From Plantago elongata (lineage: Eukaryota; Streptophyta; Magnoliopsida; Lamiales; Plantaginaceae), in NCBI GenBank assembly GCA_036897095.1, contig JAYMSP010000244.1, forward strand, positions 1-64,000: a DNA stretch of 64,000 bases. The letters are read 5' to 3'. Below the pieces are notes generated by a model. The model saw nothing but the letters and a program-made list of their open reading frames with translations. It ran no database searches and had not been told where the DNA came from. Position numbers and translations under genes: made by a program. Of the stretch, positions 45,401-62,563 are shown in pieces (the first letter of the stretch is position 1; each line of letters starts with the position of its first letter).

Positions 45401-48400
45401 ACTATGTGAGGTAAACTTTCCTACACTCTTTCTTTATGTGGGCCTTTATGCAGTTCTTATATTTCATGTTTTACGGATACGGGGTAGGGTGATACAGGAT
45501 AGGGGGATACAAACATCGACACGGTAATGCACGATTTCATATATAATATAGGGTAAAATGATGCGCACGGAGGCCATTTTTATATCAGTATACTGTATAT
45601 AATTGAGCATTAATACTTCTTTTTCAGTAAATTTCAATGTTATGAAAGTATTTTAAACATCATTGTAAAATATATTTAGTTACGTCATAAATTTATAACA
45701 ATTCTAACCTACTACTTGTTGATATATTGCAATTTCACATGCATATACAATGCATATATCATGAAGTTGTGTTCTATTAAGACTATGTGTATATTGTTTA
45801 GTTTTATATTTTGGAATTCATACCTTGGTGTGGTTGGAACGGCTGAAACGGGTACGTGTGAGTTGTTTGGTGTATTTGTGCATCATAGTATAGCCTGCTA
45901 ATTAAAAAACCATAGTTCTATTTTTGAAGAAAATGATTTATTATATTAAATTATTAACACTAAACAGATTTTGTACTATCCCTCAAACCTGTAGAGAAGT
46001 TCTGTCACAGATTATATGTCAGTAGTCAATTGTAAAAGCAGTAACAAATTAACAATTGTATAAACAATTTATATCATGGAAGCATGAGTCCAAGCAGTTG
46101 GTCTGCAGAATTTTGGGAGGATAGGATAAGTTATGCCAATGATAATTCATTTCTCTACCTATAACTTAACAAGTCACATTCATTGTTGTAGTACTTGTTT
46201 CTTTCGCTGTCTGCCCATGAACTTAAAAGAGTTGAAAGCAATTCAAGAGGATTTAGTCAATACAGTTTCAATACCGATGCAAAATTCTTGTTCTTTGAAT
46301 GATTTGTGTTTAACATTGTTTTTATATAATTTCTCCTCTGCGTTTATTTTAACCAATTTGTATACTATTTGACAGTGAAAATACCAAAAATGTTCTTATT
46401 GCTTCAATGTACTTGCACTTGAAGTGCAAGAAATGTGCTAAATATACTTCCGAACTCACTACAGTATGCCCAAGAATCTTATTGTCAGGCCCCGCAGGTA
46501 ATATAACTTTTTGTTGCATAGTATTTTGATTAATGTTTTTATCATCTTTCCATTCGATGTCCCATTCATGTTTTTTTTTTCTTTAATAGGTTCGGAAATA
46601 TATCAGGAAAAACTGACCAAGGCTCTCGCTAATCACTTTGGTGCAAGACTTCTCATTGTTGATACTATTGTGTTACCCGGGGTGAGATATACTGTCTTGT
46701 TTTCCTCATTGAGTTTTGGTGCATTAAAAATCTACTTTATATATTTACTTGTAATTTAAACAAATGGTTAGGGGCCAACAACAAAGGAGGCCGATTCTGT
46801 AAAAGAGATCCCAAAACCTGAGAGAGCCAGTGTATTTGCGAAACGGGCGGCTTCTGCTCTACACCTTAAGAAACCAACCTCAAGTGTGGAAGCTGATATC
46901 ACAGGGGGATCTGCTATAAGCTCCCATCCTCAGCCTAAGCCGGAAGCTTCTACGGCTTCATCCAAAAATTATACCTTCAAAAAAGGTGTTATGCTAGAAA
47001 GTTCTTTGTGCATCTCCTGTAGTTGTTTTTGGCTGATCATTTCATGTTTATTTGGATTTTATGCTGTTTTATCAGGTGATAGAGTAAAATATGTGGGTTC
47101 TTCGGCATTCTCCCCTACTCAAAATCCAATGAGGTAATGCTCTAACAAGTTTGTTAAATATGATTTCATTCTATCAACTTGCATTCCTACCGCAGGAATT
47201 ATCAATTTATTTGTTCCATTGTCTGGATGAAATTGCTTTCTCTCTTTCCCCTTTTTTCTAAATCTGCGTCTTCTCCTGATTATCGTCTTCTATGGATGGA
47301 TGGTGACATTAACGGACCGATTAGCTGTTTCCTGTTCATCTTCTAATGAGGACTACTATGTGCTAGTGTCCTGTATATAACACAATCATGGATGTACTGT
47401 TGTCTCTATGTATGCAACTGTCGTATGAACTTTGCAGAAACACAGGGTAGACTCTTTAAGTAGTTTTTCTGAAATTGGTCATCTTTGGAGTTTGCAATAA
47501 TCTCGGTGGGATAGTCTTTACATTGTATAAGTTTTGAGGAGCATATCTTGATTCCTGGTTATGAGAATGTCAGCTTGAAGTAAACCACTCTGAAAAAGGT
47601 GGAAATATACGAAGAAACTGACCAGTACATTTTGAAGCTTGCATGGTTAACTTGAAGGCGTAATTGAATGTGTGATCCGTTTGCTACTGGCATGACCAGT
47701 ACATTTTGAAAAGAACATGTGGGAATTCTTTTGATACTTTTGTTGAACAGGACATAATTTGCTTCTGAAGTGGTGTGTTTTCTTACTATATATCTGGGAT
47801 ACATAGTTTTCATTTCTGGTTATTTTCTGGGAGACTGAATATTGTTTGCCCTGCTCTGTGGCTGCTGTATTCACATGCTTGTGTTTTCAAGTAATTGTTG
47901 CTTTATATGATATAAGACTCCTTGTAAAGGATTGCAATGCACAAAACACATTTGTTTTAGTTCTTCCCTGTTGATGCTTTTATTGTTGAGGTCTGGCACT
48001 TCTGGAGTATCTTCAGTGAATATTCTAATTTTAGATGTGGAACTCATATTGTATGCTTATTCCATCATTAGTGTTGGTGCACATGAAAATACAGGTTAGA
48101 AGAAAGGATGTAGTTTCCATCTGTCCTATTGTGTTAATATCATTGTTCTTTTATTGTCTATATGTCTCGCTCACCCTGTGTACTTCCATGCTTTACATTT
48201 CAATTATAATGACACATGAGGCCTCGGACCCTGGGTTGCAGTGTAATTCTTGCGTGATCTGTTGCAATCTGGATTTCTTCCACCATGCTTTACATGTCTC
48301 TGTCCGAGTGTGCCTTTGCTTGTATATGACCTTTATGATCTGTGCAGGGGTCCTGCCCATGGTTTCAGGGGCAAAGTGATACTTGCCTTCGAGGAAAATG

Positions 48401-51400
48401 GCTCTTCCAAAATTGGGGTTCGATTTGATAGGTCGATACCAGAAGGGAATGATCTTGGGGGCCTTTGTGAAGAAGACCATGGTTTCTTCTGTGCTGGTAA
48501 TTGATTAATTGCGCCCTATTATTATCCTTCAACATGTGGCAAATTGTGATTTCTTTTGCCATTATGACAATTGCTTCTCTGCTTGCAGCTGATTTATTGC
48601 GTCTTGAAGGCTCTTCTAGTGCTGAAGATTTTGAGAAGCTTGCCATTAATGAGCTCTTTGAGGTAATTTGGACTTGGATAAAAACTAAAAAAGGTTGACT
48701 AGTGATTGTCGACACACAAACACACAAAAAACCTAATACAAGCAAGGGGAAAATAAAGAGAAAATCCCTTCCTTACCTGTTGCATACAGTGATTGTTGAC
48801 TAGTATTCACACAATTGTAATGTTGTAGGTTGCGTGCTCAGAATGTAAATGTGGCCCGTTAATATTGTTTTTGAAAGACTTGGAGAAATCCATGGTGGGA
48901 AATGCCGATGCGTATGTTGCCTTCAAGGCTAAGCTTGAAACATTGCCAGAAAACGTTGTCGTGATAGCTTCACATACTCAGACAGACAACAGGAAAGAGA
49001 AAGTAAGTTTCAGTTGTTTTAAATCGTTTCCAAAGTACAGATTGCATGCGTATGTTTCACACGGTGCACAAACTGTATGCACTTAACATGTGTGTATTTA
49101 CAGACCCGATACTAACTTTATTAATGTATTGAAATCAGTCTCACCCTAGTGGATTGCTTTTCACGAAATTCGGGAGCAACCAAACTGCATTGCTCGACCT
49201 AGCCTTTCCGCCGGTATGCTAAGTTTCTTTGACACAGCACTTTGGAGTTCATTCCTTTTCTCATTATCTTTGCTATGACTGCTGCATTTTTGTACTTGGT
49301 TCTCTCTCCCTCTCATTCTTTTTTCACAATTTCTTTTCCTGAACGAAGGTGAAAAGTCTCTATTAACAAACTGAGAGGGACAAATCCCATGTCATACTTT
49401 TTTTTTGTGGAATAGGCAACATTTTATGTAACTTAGAAATTGCTCTGGTAGAGGGGTCCTTTTGGAATAAATTTCTCATTATACTATTTTCGTGTGCTGT
49501 TCTTCAGAAAGTAAGCATGAGTATGCATACTTATCTTTCTTGAAGATCAAGTTATTCCCTGCAAACCAATTTTTTTTATATATAATGCTGCAGCGGATGG
49601 CAACTCTAATTTCAAAGGCTGACTCTTCTTACTGGCAAACCTCTCAGTCAATGCTCATCAGTGCACTGAGAACAATTTAGGCCAGTGATTTCCATCTTTC
49701 TAGAAATAGCTCCATTGGAAAGGTGGCATGTGAACCATGGATTGATCCTTAATTTTTGCTGACATTTTGTCCCAAACATTAGCATGCCATAATTCGTTGC
49801 AAATTGGTTAATTTTTTTTCCTTTGACACAGAGGTTATGTGAAAAATATGTCTGCTCATCACTAGGAATTTGTGTGTTGTATTTCCCACTTTATGATGCT
49901 TGCCAAGTACAGCTTTTGGTGAATTGAGTCTGATTGAGATATGAATTTGTCCATTTCAGAGTAGTGAATATGGCCGTCTCAGTGATAGAAGTAAAGAAAC
50001 TCCAAAAACAATGAAACAAATTGGCCGTCTTTTTCCGAACAAAGTGACCATTCAACTTCCTCAGGTAATTGAATTTTTATAGCACTTTTATTTTATCCAT
50101 TATTTAGAAGCAGGCCTGACCGTTTTTAAATTATGGCAGGAGGAAACAGTACTACTGGACTGGAAACAACAACTGGACCGTGATATTGAAACTATGAAGT
50201 CGCAGTCAAATATTGCTAGTATTCGCTCGGTAATGAGACTTACACTAATAATTTGTCCCCTATATATGTAATAGTATGACACCCAGGGTAGTTATTGGAC
50301 ATATCAAATTGGTAACTGCTAATTAATTCTATTTTTTTCCTTTTGAACATGTACTACCGCACACACTGTTTGTGAACATTATGTAACACCATCAATTTCA
50401 ATGTTCAAGCTATTAACTTGAAAACAAATAGTTTAATTTGTTTGCATTTTTTAATGCTTTTCAAAAATTTTTTATTACTGTCTATGACACAATTGGATTT
50501 GTTATGATTCCTTAGTGTACTCTTCTAGGTAGGTGCCACTTAAGTAGAATCATACCTTTTTTATATTTTGTTGATGCACACAGATATTGTACACCAGGAT
50601 TTGTTAGTGAAATAATTAGTAAGCACTTGCAGGGTTAGCATATAGTCTAGATACCATCATTGCCAGCTATTGGGCAGCTGTTTGAAGTTGTTTTAACATC
50701 ACTAGCATTAGGAAAATTGTGATGCAGTCGGTAAAGTATATACAATTGTATGTTACTAAGTTGCTCAAATGTCCTGTTGCTTGTGCATTTGTTATTCTTT
50801 GCACTCTCCATCTCACTTGCTGTTTCTCCACACTGTTTTTCAGGTTCTAAATCGTATTGGGATTGATTGCTCTGATCTGGAATCATTATGCATAAAAGAC
50901 CAAGCTTTGACTAGTGAAAGTCAGTCGACCTCTTTTAACTGAGATCTTCATCTTGGTTTCTTCATTCATGCTTTTTGAATGCTATTTTTCTTAATCTTTT
51001 TGTCTTGATGATGATAGGTGTAGAAAAAATTATTGGTTGGGCCCTGAGCCATCACTTCATGAGTAGCTCTGAAACCTCGATGAAAGAGTCCAAACTTGTG
51101 ATTTCAAGTGAAAGGTTTATTATTATAAAAACTCTCTTTGCATTTCAAAGCCATGAAACAAGAAATGAATGAAGTTTGGATTCTAGCTGTTATGGGGCTC
51201 TTATTTTTTCTTTCTTGCTTCATACAGTATCAGCTATGGACTAAATATTCTACAAGGAATTCAAAACGAAAACAAAAGTTTGAAGAAATCACTGAAGGTA
51301 AAGCTTTATGTCTATTCTCATAACTTGGAATTAACTAAATATTCGTATAACCTGGTAGGCATGAATGACACTTTGACTTTTAGGATGTAGTTACTGAAAA

Positions 51401-53474
51401 CGAATTCGAGAAGAAGCTACTTGCTGAGGTTATCCCTCCTGGTGATATTGGAGTTACGTTTGATGATATTGGAGCGTTGGAAAATGTGAAGGAAACATTA
51501 AAGGAATTGGTCATGCTACCTCTGCAAAGGCCAGAATTGTTTAGCAAAGGGCAGCTAACAAAGGTGATAAACTGTACTTTATGCAGGATACAACATTTTA
51601 AATCAAGCTTTATCGTTCTTTTCTCCTTTTGTATCTGCCTAATGACTAATTCAATCTTGGTTGTCCATGCTATATCCCTCTGGCAGCCCTGTAAAGGAAT
51701 ATTGCTTTTTGGACCCCCTGGTACTGGTAAGACGATGCTCGCAAAGGCGGTTGCAACTGAAGCTGGCGCCAACTTCATTAACATATCGATGTCAACAATC
51801 ACATCAAAAGTATATCTCTTATGATTCCTTACTCCTCAAGTCTCTCAAACTTTCTCCTGTCTTTTTTTGTTTCAAATATTTATTTTCTGTGTTTTGTATA
51901 TCAGTGGTTTGGTGAAGGAGAGAAATACGTGAAAGCTGTTTTCACTTTAGCCAGTAAAATTGCCCCTAGTGTTGTGTTTGTAGATGAGGTCAGTATTTCC
52001 AGTGATATCTACTTCTATTATGAATTGAAGTTTTGCTCGTTTCACTATTTCTTTTTTTCTCTTACACAATCCATATCTTTTTTGTCCATTTTTTTCCATA
52101 GGTTGACAGCATGTTAGGCAGAAGGGAAAACCCAGGAGAACATGAAGCAATGCGCAAAATGAAAAATGAATTTATGGTAAATTGGGATGGTTTGCGCACC
52201 AAGGATAAGGAACGTGTACTAGTACTTGCAGCCACCAATAGGCCTTTTGATCTTGATGAGGCTGTTATCAGGAGGCTTCCCCGAAGGTTTTCTTAATTTT
52301 CCCTACATGATTGTGTTTCTTGTTTCACCTACCAAAAAGAAGATTTTACTCCTTTTGGTTTGCATATCTTCATTTTTGTATACATATTTGTCTGTTTACT
52401 ACTTATCAATTACGTTTGCAATTTTGTTGCAGGCTGATGGTCAACTTGCCAGATGCTCAAAACAGGGAGAAAATTTTAAAGGTGATATTGACCAAGGAAG
52501 AATTGGGTGCAAATGTTGATCTGGAAGCAGTTGCGAGCATGACAGAAGGCTACTCAGGAAGTGATCTAAAGGTTTGTGCTATATTTATTTTTCGAAGTTT
52601 CATGCCCACGGTGAATTATACTTCCTTTTCTTTTGTTTATTTGTTTGTTTATGTATTTGTTGGGTTAGTTGATGATTTCGTTTTCTCAATTTGAAATTGT
52701 CTGGTTTTTCAGAATCTTTGTGTGACAGCTGCTCATTGCCCTATAAGAGAAATTTTGGAAAAGGAGAAGAAGGTACTGTTAAGTGATTCCCCCCATAAAT
52801 GTACCTTCAGATCATCATTTGATCACTTCTCTATGCCTGTAGCATTCGATATGCTCTATTTGTTAGTAATCTAATGAAACCGATGTTGGGCTTTTAGGAG
52901 AAAGCCTTGGCACTTGCAGAAGACAAACCATTGCCTGCGTTGCATAGCAGTACAGATGTCCGTCCCCTGAATATGGACGACTTCAAATACGCCCATGAAC
53001 AGGTATTGCAGCTTATTTCATTGTTGCCCTTCTCTAAATTAGGAGCCTCTGTGCTTCTTGACCCCTTTTACAATTACATGAAATATTCTTGTCATCCTCG
53101 TGAGTTGATTTTATGTTCTAGCGTTTGCAGTTTTACATGAAACTAAATGTGTTAGCTTAACCTATCTGTGGTCCCTCTCCTGGATCCGAAATTGTGTTTT
53201 CTTGACTAAAATAATCCCAAGTGAATCACTGAATCTGAAAATGATGGTTTTCAAATTATTCTCTCTCTCCATGGGAACATCGACAATGTGTCTATGTAAA
53301 TAGTTTTTATGTTTCGACATGAATCTGAACTTAGACTGAGCCCATTGGTGTCATTTGTAGGTTTGTGCTAGTGTTTCATCAGAATCACAAAACATGAACG
53401 AGCTTCTCCAGTGGAACGAACTATATGGAGAAGGCGGGTCAAGAAAGAAGAAATCACTTAGCTACTTCATGTAG
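42404..53474 (+). CDS. FHA-domain AAA+ ATPase (At4g02480/At1g02890-like)
   Basis: Twenty-seven exons close in frame at 1236 aa. Boundaries: 42404-42490, 42567-42741, 42878-43005, 44202-44324, 44455-44598, 44743-45410, 46376-46497, 46590-46681, 46772-46985, 47076-47133, 48348-48496, 48589-48662, 48829-49002, 49139-49213, 49960-50064, 50140-50229, 50844-50919, 51018-51114, 51228-51297, 51384-51563, 51687-51809, 51905-51988, 52102-52286, 52433-52571, 52713-52772, 52898-53002, 53361-53474. The N-terminus is Ser- and Lys/Arg-rich, possibly a nuclear signal. A forkhead-associated fold spans about 125-225. A P-loop-like Gly-Pro-Ala-Gly-Ser-Glu near 480 lacks the Walker A lysine. The active AAA module has Walker A Gly-Pro-Pro-Gly-Thr-Gly-Lys-Thr at about 976-983 and Walker B Val-Phe-Val-Asp-Glu ending at 1036. 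Such meiotic-clade/spastin-like ATPases remodel protein complexes; the client is unknown. Confidence 0.95.
43742..43848. mobile_element. Tourist-like (PIF/Harbinger) MITE, 107 bp, in AAA gene intron 3
   Basis: Ends ggctatgttctcttcaactg and cagttgaagagaacagagcc form ~22-bp inverted repeats with one mismatch. The element is bracketed by TTA on both sides (43739-43741 and 43849-43851), the 3-bp duplication typical of PIF/Harbinger. It has no coding capacity. Two degraded relatives lie at 36.7 and 37.6 kb. Confidence 0.9.
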
Positions 53475-54342
53475 AGGGAGTCAGCCGAAGCTGCTGTATA
53501 GCGTTCGATGATTAGGCGGTCATATATATTTTATTGTTCAACTCTCTGAGATGGTGCGGGTCCTGTGAACGTGAAAATCCTACCGCAGGTTCCTCCCCGC
53601 CCTAAAGACACACAGCCCTTTTTCTGAACTCCTTGTGTATTATAATCGATTTATGGGTTATTTGTTCTCTTGCAACTACATAAAGGATGATGCCTGTGAA
53701 AGCTTATCCTACTTACTGTTCGTTGTTTCAGTCAGGGTTTTGTTGTATGTATATTCCTGTTTTTCAGTGGAACGAAAACAAGAAGTTCGTTTTTCGCCTT
53801 CTGTTGAACTTCTGTGAAAATCGGTGGAATAGATGGATAGAAAGTTGTAGTGTCACATTCTGCATTTTCTTTGTTCTTTAGTCGTAGGTTTCGTAATTTC
53901 AATTTGCCCCTTCCAAGCTTCTGTGGAATTGGTGAAATAGATATATAGTTTTGGCGTTGGCAGTGGATCATATTCTGTTTATGTTTGCTAGTGAACTTCT
54001 TATTTTGTTTTGTGGAGATGAATGCATACTGAAGTATGTTTACATGCCTACTTGAAAATTGATATATTTCCTTACATGATTTCTATGTTTTAATGGAGGT
54101 TTTCTAAACACATGATTGGGGTTAGGGGTTTGGTATTGGATATTTAGAAATTCCGATCAGATTGGAATTGTTCCTAAAAATATTCAAATCCAAAAAACTC
54201 TGATCCCAATTGAGATGACCGTCAAATTCTTCTAATCTTCTATATAAATTTGGTATGGTATTTAAATTGATTTTACTTCCAAATTCAGATTTTGGATCCC
54301 AATAAAATAACTGAGTAAATTAGTAAAAGAAACACTACATTA
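53475..54342. other. AAA gene 3' region and spacer
   Basis: 3' UTR of the AAA gene, then AT-rich spacer. Two near-copies of cttctgtg-aa-t-ggtg-aatagat occur at about 53810-53840 and 53919-53945. No gene is seen. Confidence 0.5.
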
Positions 54343-54573
54343 CTCCATTCCATCAAACTTTATATATTAGAGTTGATGTGTAAATTTATGCGAAAAATTA
54401 ATGTAATGATAAAGAAAGGAGTGTACTTTAAGTGAGAAAATGTATAATTTTTGTGTAAAGTTGAAATTGTTATTATTTGTTAGTGTTGGATAACTTTATT
54501 TTTTAGTAATATATGAAGTTTAGAGAGACGGATAAAATTGATAAATGTATGAAGTTTGCTGGAACGGAGGGAG
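54343..54573. mobile_element. Stowaway-like MITE 2 (231 bp)
   Basis: It starts ctccattccatcaaactt and ends aagtttgctggaacggagggag, an imperfect inverted repeat pair, with TA at both flanks (54341-54342 and 54574-54575). Non-coding. Confidence 0.8.
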
Positions 54574-54954
54574 TAAAATTTAAGATGGTATATTGTTTAC
54601 GTGTGTATTTGAAGAGAGCTGCAATATTAACCGGTATGATCATCGAATAATTTGACAAGTTGTATTCAAATAATGATTGGAGTTCATTTTGTGAGAGATA
54701 TCTAAGAGTCTCAAGAGTCTCGAAAGTTCCCTTCAAACATTAAGATTATAATTATACACTTTTTTCAATTTATATTATGATATTTTTTTCGTAGATTTTC
54801 AGAACCAGATTCACTAGAAACGGATAAAATAAAAAATTTAACAATATAATATTAAAATTATACAATATATCGTAGTTTGAAACATAGTGAGATTATGAAA
54901 GTCTTTGAAAGTTCTTCTAAGATGAGATCGTACTAAAACAACATAAATACTTAA

Positions 54955-55050
54955 TTAAGTGGTGAATATGAGGTTTGTAATTAAGTGATAAATACTTAAT
55001 TAAGTGGTGAATATGAGGTTTATAATTAAGTGGTGAATATGAGGTTTGTA
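54955..55050. repeat. Short tandem repeats of aattaagtggtgaatatgag
   Basis: Three copies of aattaag-ggtgaatatgaggttt(a/g)t occur in a row, the third directly after the second. Recent slippage in AT-rich DNA; no coding. Confidence 0.85.
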
Positions 55051-55867
55051 AATCCTAAAATAAGTAATTTTTCCTCTGAGGTTAATGTAGTAATTGACAA
55101 TGATGAACTGAAATACCCGGTCGATAATTTGGATATTATAATAGACTTCGTGAATATTATAATATAGTCTTTACATGTTTTTTTTTACAACTTTGAGAGA
55201 AATGGGAAATCCATCCAAGTCGTAATGAGCTCCATTTTAATAATTCATGACGACGTGGATAGAGGTATCTTCTTGAATGACATTTTACATTGGGTAACGG
55301 GTAATCTCCGATCCCATACTAACGAAGGTCCAATTATGGAGTCATAACAATTTGATATCTCTACCGAATTAGAGTCATTCAATTCAATCTCCTCACCAAT
55401 AGAGTGCATATATATTATTGACGGTTCTCGACACACCATGCCTATTTTCATCCTGGAACAAAATTTATATGCTAGTAGCGAAAATGCTGAGTGATATATG
55501 AATCCTAAAAGATTATGACAATAAAGATAGTTGAATTCATATGATAATTATCATAATTAGATTCTACAAACTAGTTTTGAGCTTTGAATCTATTATTGTG
55601 AGTTATGTTCAAGGTGGTAGTATTTTGGTTTCAACTAATTATGGAATCAATTGGTTCTTGTGGTGCATTCATATATATGGGAGCTTCTGAAAAATTGTCA
55701 ACAAGTTTTTCAGCCAATCACTTTTGTCGCCCGAAGATCTATGACTCTTCTTATAGTAATAATGACTTAAAAAACATAAATAAATGTATGTCATAAAAAA
55801 TTAATACTATATAATTTATTTCAAATAACAATTGCAGTGCTATATTTTTAAAGTGATATATTATGTA
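55051..55867. other. Spacer, no gene recognised
   Basis: AT-rich sequence. The 68-codon minus-strand frame at 55245-55451 and the 63-codon plus-strand frame at 55605-55796 have no domain or splice support. Confidence 0.45.
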
Positions 55868-56115
55868 CTCCCTTCATCCTAAGTTAATTTTTCCGGGACC
55901 GTATTATACAAGTTTGAAAAAAATGAATAAAATATGATAATGTAGGAAAATACTGAATAAAGTAGGATACTTGATGATAAAGTACAAAAAAAATTAAATA
56001 AAGTAGGAGTGATGGCCTATAAATTAGGATATATATTTTCTATTTGAAGAATGAGATGAAGAAGTTGGAACGTACTTAAATGAAATAAAAGAAGATGAAT
56101 CTGAGACGGAGGGAG
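55868..56115. mobile_element. Stowaway-like MITE 3 (248 bp)
   Basis: It starts ctcccttcatccta and ends gagacggagggag, with TA on both sides (55866-55867 and 56116-56117). Same terminal class as the elements at 35.4 and 54.3 kb but a different interior. Confidence 0.83.
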
Positions 56116-56263
56116 TAGATTGTTTTATTAGAAAGTTGATTCAAATATAACGTAAAATATTTTATAAATAAAATATCAATACTATGTTTTGTTATAGGAA
56201 GAAGTTTATTTTTCAAGAGTTTAATTAAAAAGAGTCATAGTAATCATAAAATATAAGTTGTTG

Positions 56264-56365
56264 AAAAACGTTTGAGTTTCTTATACTTTAGAGGGACCAT
56301 ATCCATTTAATGTAAAAACGTTTGAGTTTCTCATACTTTAGGAGGACCATATCCATTTAATGTAT
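56264..56365. repeat. Tandem pair, ~50-bp unit
   Basis: Two adjacent copies of aaaaacgtttgagtttct-atactttag-gggaccatatccatttaatgta differ at about three positions. Confidence 0.92.
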
Positions 56366-56900
56366 ATATTTAGCGTACTCATATGAATTACACTAATATA
56401 ATATAATGTGGTTCTTTATTATTTGTCTCGTTACGGAACAAATATCCCACATTTATTTTATAGATGTACCGTTATAAATGTCTCATTTATATTCTTAGCA
56501 ACATTTTAACTCATTTACACATCATGTGCATTTGTACCCAAACATTTTACAATAAACATTAAGCTCCGTGCTTAAAAGTAAAGCTAAAGTCTTAGAAAAT
56601 GGAAGATTTTCTCTAAAACAAGGAATTTCGCACGGTCAGGACATTTTACGGTCAGAGCGGACAAATTAAATTAAAATAGTTGACCGGATCTGTTAAGAAT
56701 ATCAATTAAAACCGAATTAACTATAATATACATATTAAAATAACTAACTATGCATATTAAACCGGTAACATATACCGCTTAACTAGAACCGTCCTAAACC
56801 CTAAACCTTAATTAAGACCGTAGCTCTGTGAGGTGTTTAGTTGGTTTAGGGGTTCACCATTATCCTTGAGGGATTTAGAATGTCACATAAAAACCCTAAA
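56366..56900. other. Spacer, no gene recognised
   Basis: AT-rich sequence with a cluster of aaaccctaaa words near 56800, too few and irregular to be telomeric. Nothing else is seen. Confidence 0.45.
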
Positions 56901-57750
56901 AACAATAACTACGCATATTAGATCAGTAACATATGACGTCTAAAACTACAATTACACAGTTTATAAGTAACATTTGAAACTATAACACAAACCTTTTAAA
57001 CCATAATATATATGCCTAAAATAATAACATTATATCTTAAGAACCATTTGAAACTATAACGCTAAGCGTTCTAACCATAACATATAGTACTAAAATAGTA
57101 GCGTTACACCTTAAAACTAAAATTACACATTTTAGAAGTACAATTATGTTATAAGCTAAAATACGTTAAAATATTGTACTAAAATAGTAACGTTACATCT
57201 TAAAACTACAATTACACATTTTAGAAGTACAATATTGTATGATTGAAATCAATAATATATAATATTAAATGCAACAGATTTATTTAAAACAAGAGTATTT
57301 GCTCTTAAATTACTAACATTAGTACAACAGAATAAATCAGAGTATCTACTAAAACCATTAAAGAGACACAATATCAGAAGCTTAAAACAGTAACATAGAT
57401 TCTTAAATATTTAATCGATCGTCTAAAAACTATCAAGTAAAAAAATAATTGATATAATTTCATTTTTATGATATAACAAGCAGGAGTACACATAAAGAAG
57501 CTTAAAATAGTAACATAAAATCTTATATAATTAACATATCGTCTAAAAACTATCAAGCAAAAAAATGACTGAGATGTAATCTCATTTTTAAGATACAACA
57601 AGCATTAGTACATAAAAAGAAGCTTAAAACAGTAACATAGAATCTTATATGTTTAATATCATCTAAAAATTACCAAGCAAAAAATGACTGATATAATTGT
57701 ATTATAAATCTATAACAAAGCAGGAGTACGCATATAAAATCTTAAACTCA
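56900..57750. repeat. AT-rich degenerate array (copy B)
   Basis: Words aaactataac, ttaaaactac-attacaca and gcttaaaacagtaacat recur throughout, the same vocabulary as copy A. Within it about 57377-57735 forms three clear tandem units of ~120 bp. Each runs agaagcttaaaa-agtaacat, atcgtctaaaaactatcaag, aa-tga-tga-ataat and ataacaagca-gagtaca. Confidence 0.7.
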
Positions 57751-57758
57751 CAACATGT

Positions 57759-58016
57759 TCAAAGAAACGTATGGATTTGATTCAGATGCTCAATGTCCGG
57801 TATGATTTCAACATCGGAGTCATTTTCTTCTTCCACGTCCTGATTATGTTGATTTGAACTCTGAATCAACAGAATAAACAACAGATCGGTTAAAATCACA
57901 GACGGAATTCACTGTCACACAAAAACGAACAACGGAAGCTTTTTTTGACCAATGCATGGACCAAAATTCGAAAAAATACACAACAAATGATTTGGTTTTA
58001 CCTGATTGGACTCCAT
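57759..58016 (-). pseudogene. FAR1-RELATED SEQUENCE-like 5' exon fragment (copy B)
   Basis: On the minus strand ATG at 58016 opens Met-Glu-Ser-Asn-Gln, spliced at CAG/GTAAAA. An exon at 57759-57860 then begins Ser-Ser-Asn-Gln-His and runs Asp-Val-Glu-Glu-Glu-Asn-Asp-Ser-Asp-Val-Glu-Ile-Ile-Pro-Asp before a stop, 39 aa in total. It is open and better preserved than copy A at 4.5-4.8 kb. No FAR1, MULE-transposase or SWIM-finger sequence follows; the AT-rich array takes its place. The leader resembles FRS N-termini. Either a gene 5' end was captured and amplified, or this is the relic of a MULE-derived gene. The family call is tentative. Confidence 0.45.
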
Positions 58017-58568
58017 AGAAGTTAGGATGAAGAAATCCAATAGAAATTGAGGTGGAGACGACGAGATCCGGCAGAAAAGGGAGATAATCGAGCTAAAAAC
58101 ACGCACAACACGTTCCAATATGTGTCTTTCTGTTTTTAGGTTTTAGAGCTTTTAATTGACTATATGTAAGGAACCGGACTGGTTCATTTCGCGACCGATT
58201 TTCTATTGAACCGTGCGTTCGATCAGCTTCATACAAACTAATTTTTTTAATGAAATAGAAAAATCTTGCTTTATAATATATTTACTCAAAAGTAAAATAT
58301 CATTTGTTTTGTGACGGAGAGAGTATTATATAGTAAAATTAGGTACTATATTAGAATTTCCCATAATCAAAATATTAAGACATCCACAGTAAAACCAAAA
58401 GATGAGTGAGACAGATTTTGATTATCTAGATTTCTGGTCTGATTCAGACCACAGATGTGTCTTGTTGAGTCTCCTGCATTTGAACTAACTTGTCTCTATT
58501 CAAGTCTTCAATTTACACTATCCGACCATAAACAGATAGAGCATTCTTCAACCCAAAAACAAAGAGGA
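58017..58568. other. Shared leader upstream segment and BGLU promoter
   Basis: 58017-58250 matches the upstream segment of FAR1-like copy A. The word gacggagagagta at about 58313-58325 looks like an isolated right end of another Stowaway MITE. The remaining bases up to 58568 contain the beta-glucosidase promoter and 5' UTR; no obvious element was identified. Confidence 0.45.

Positions 58569-62563
<3,995 letters not shown>

Noticed and set aside
56790-56900. Interstitial telomere repeat from aaaccctaaa words
   Set aside because: Only a few irregular copies occur, not a tandem run of the 7-bp unit.
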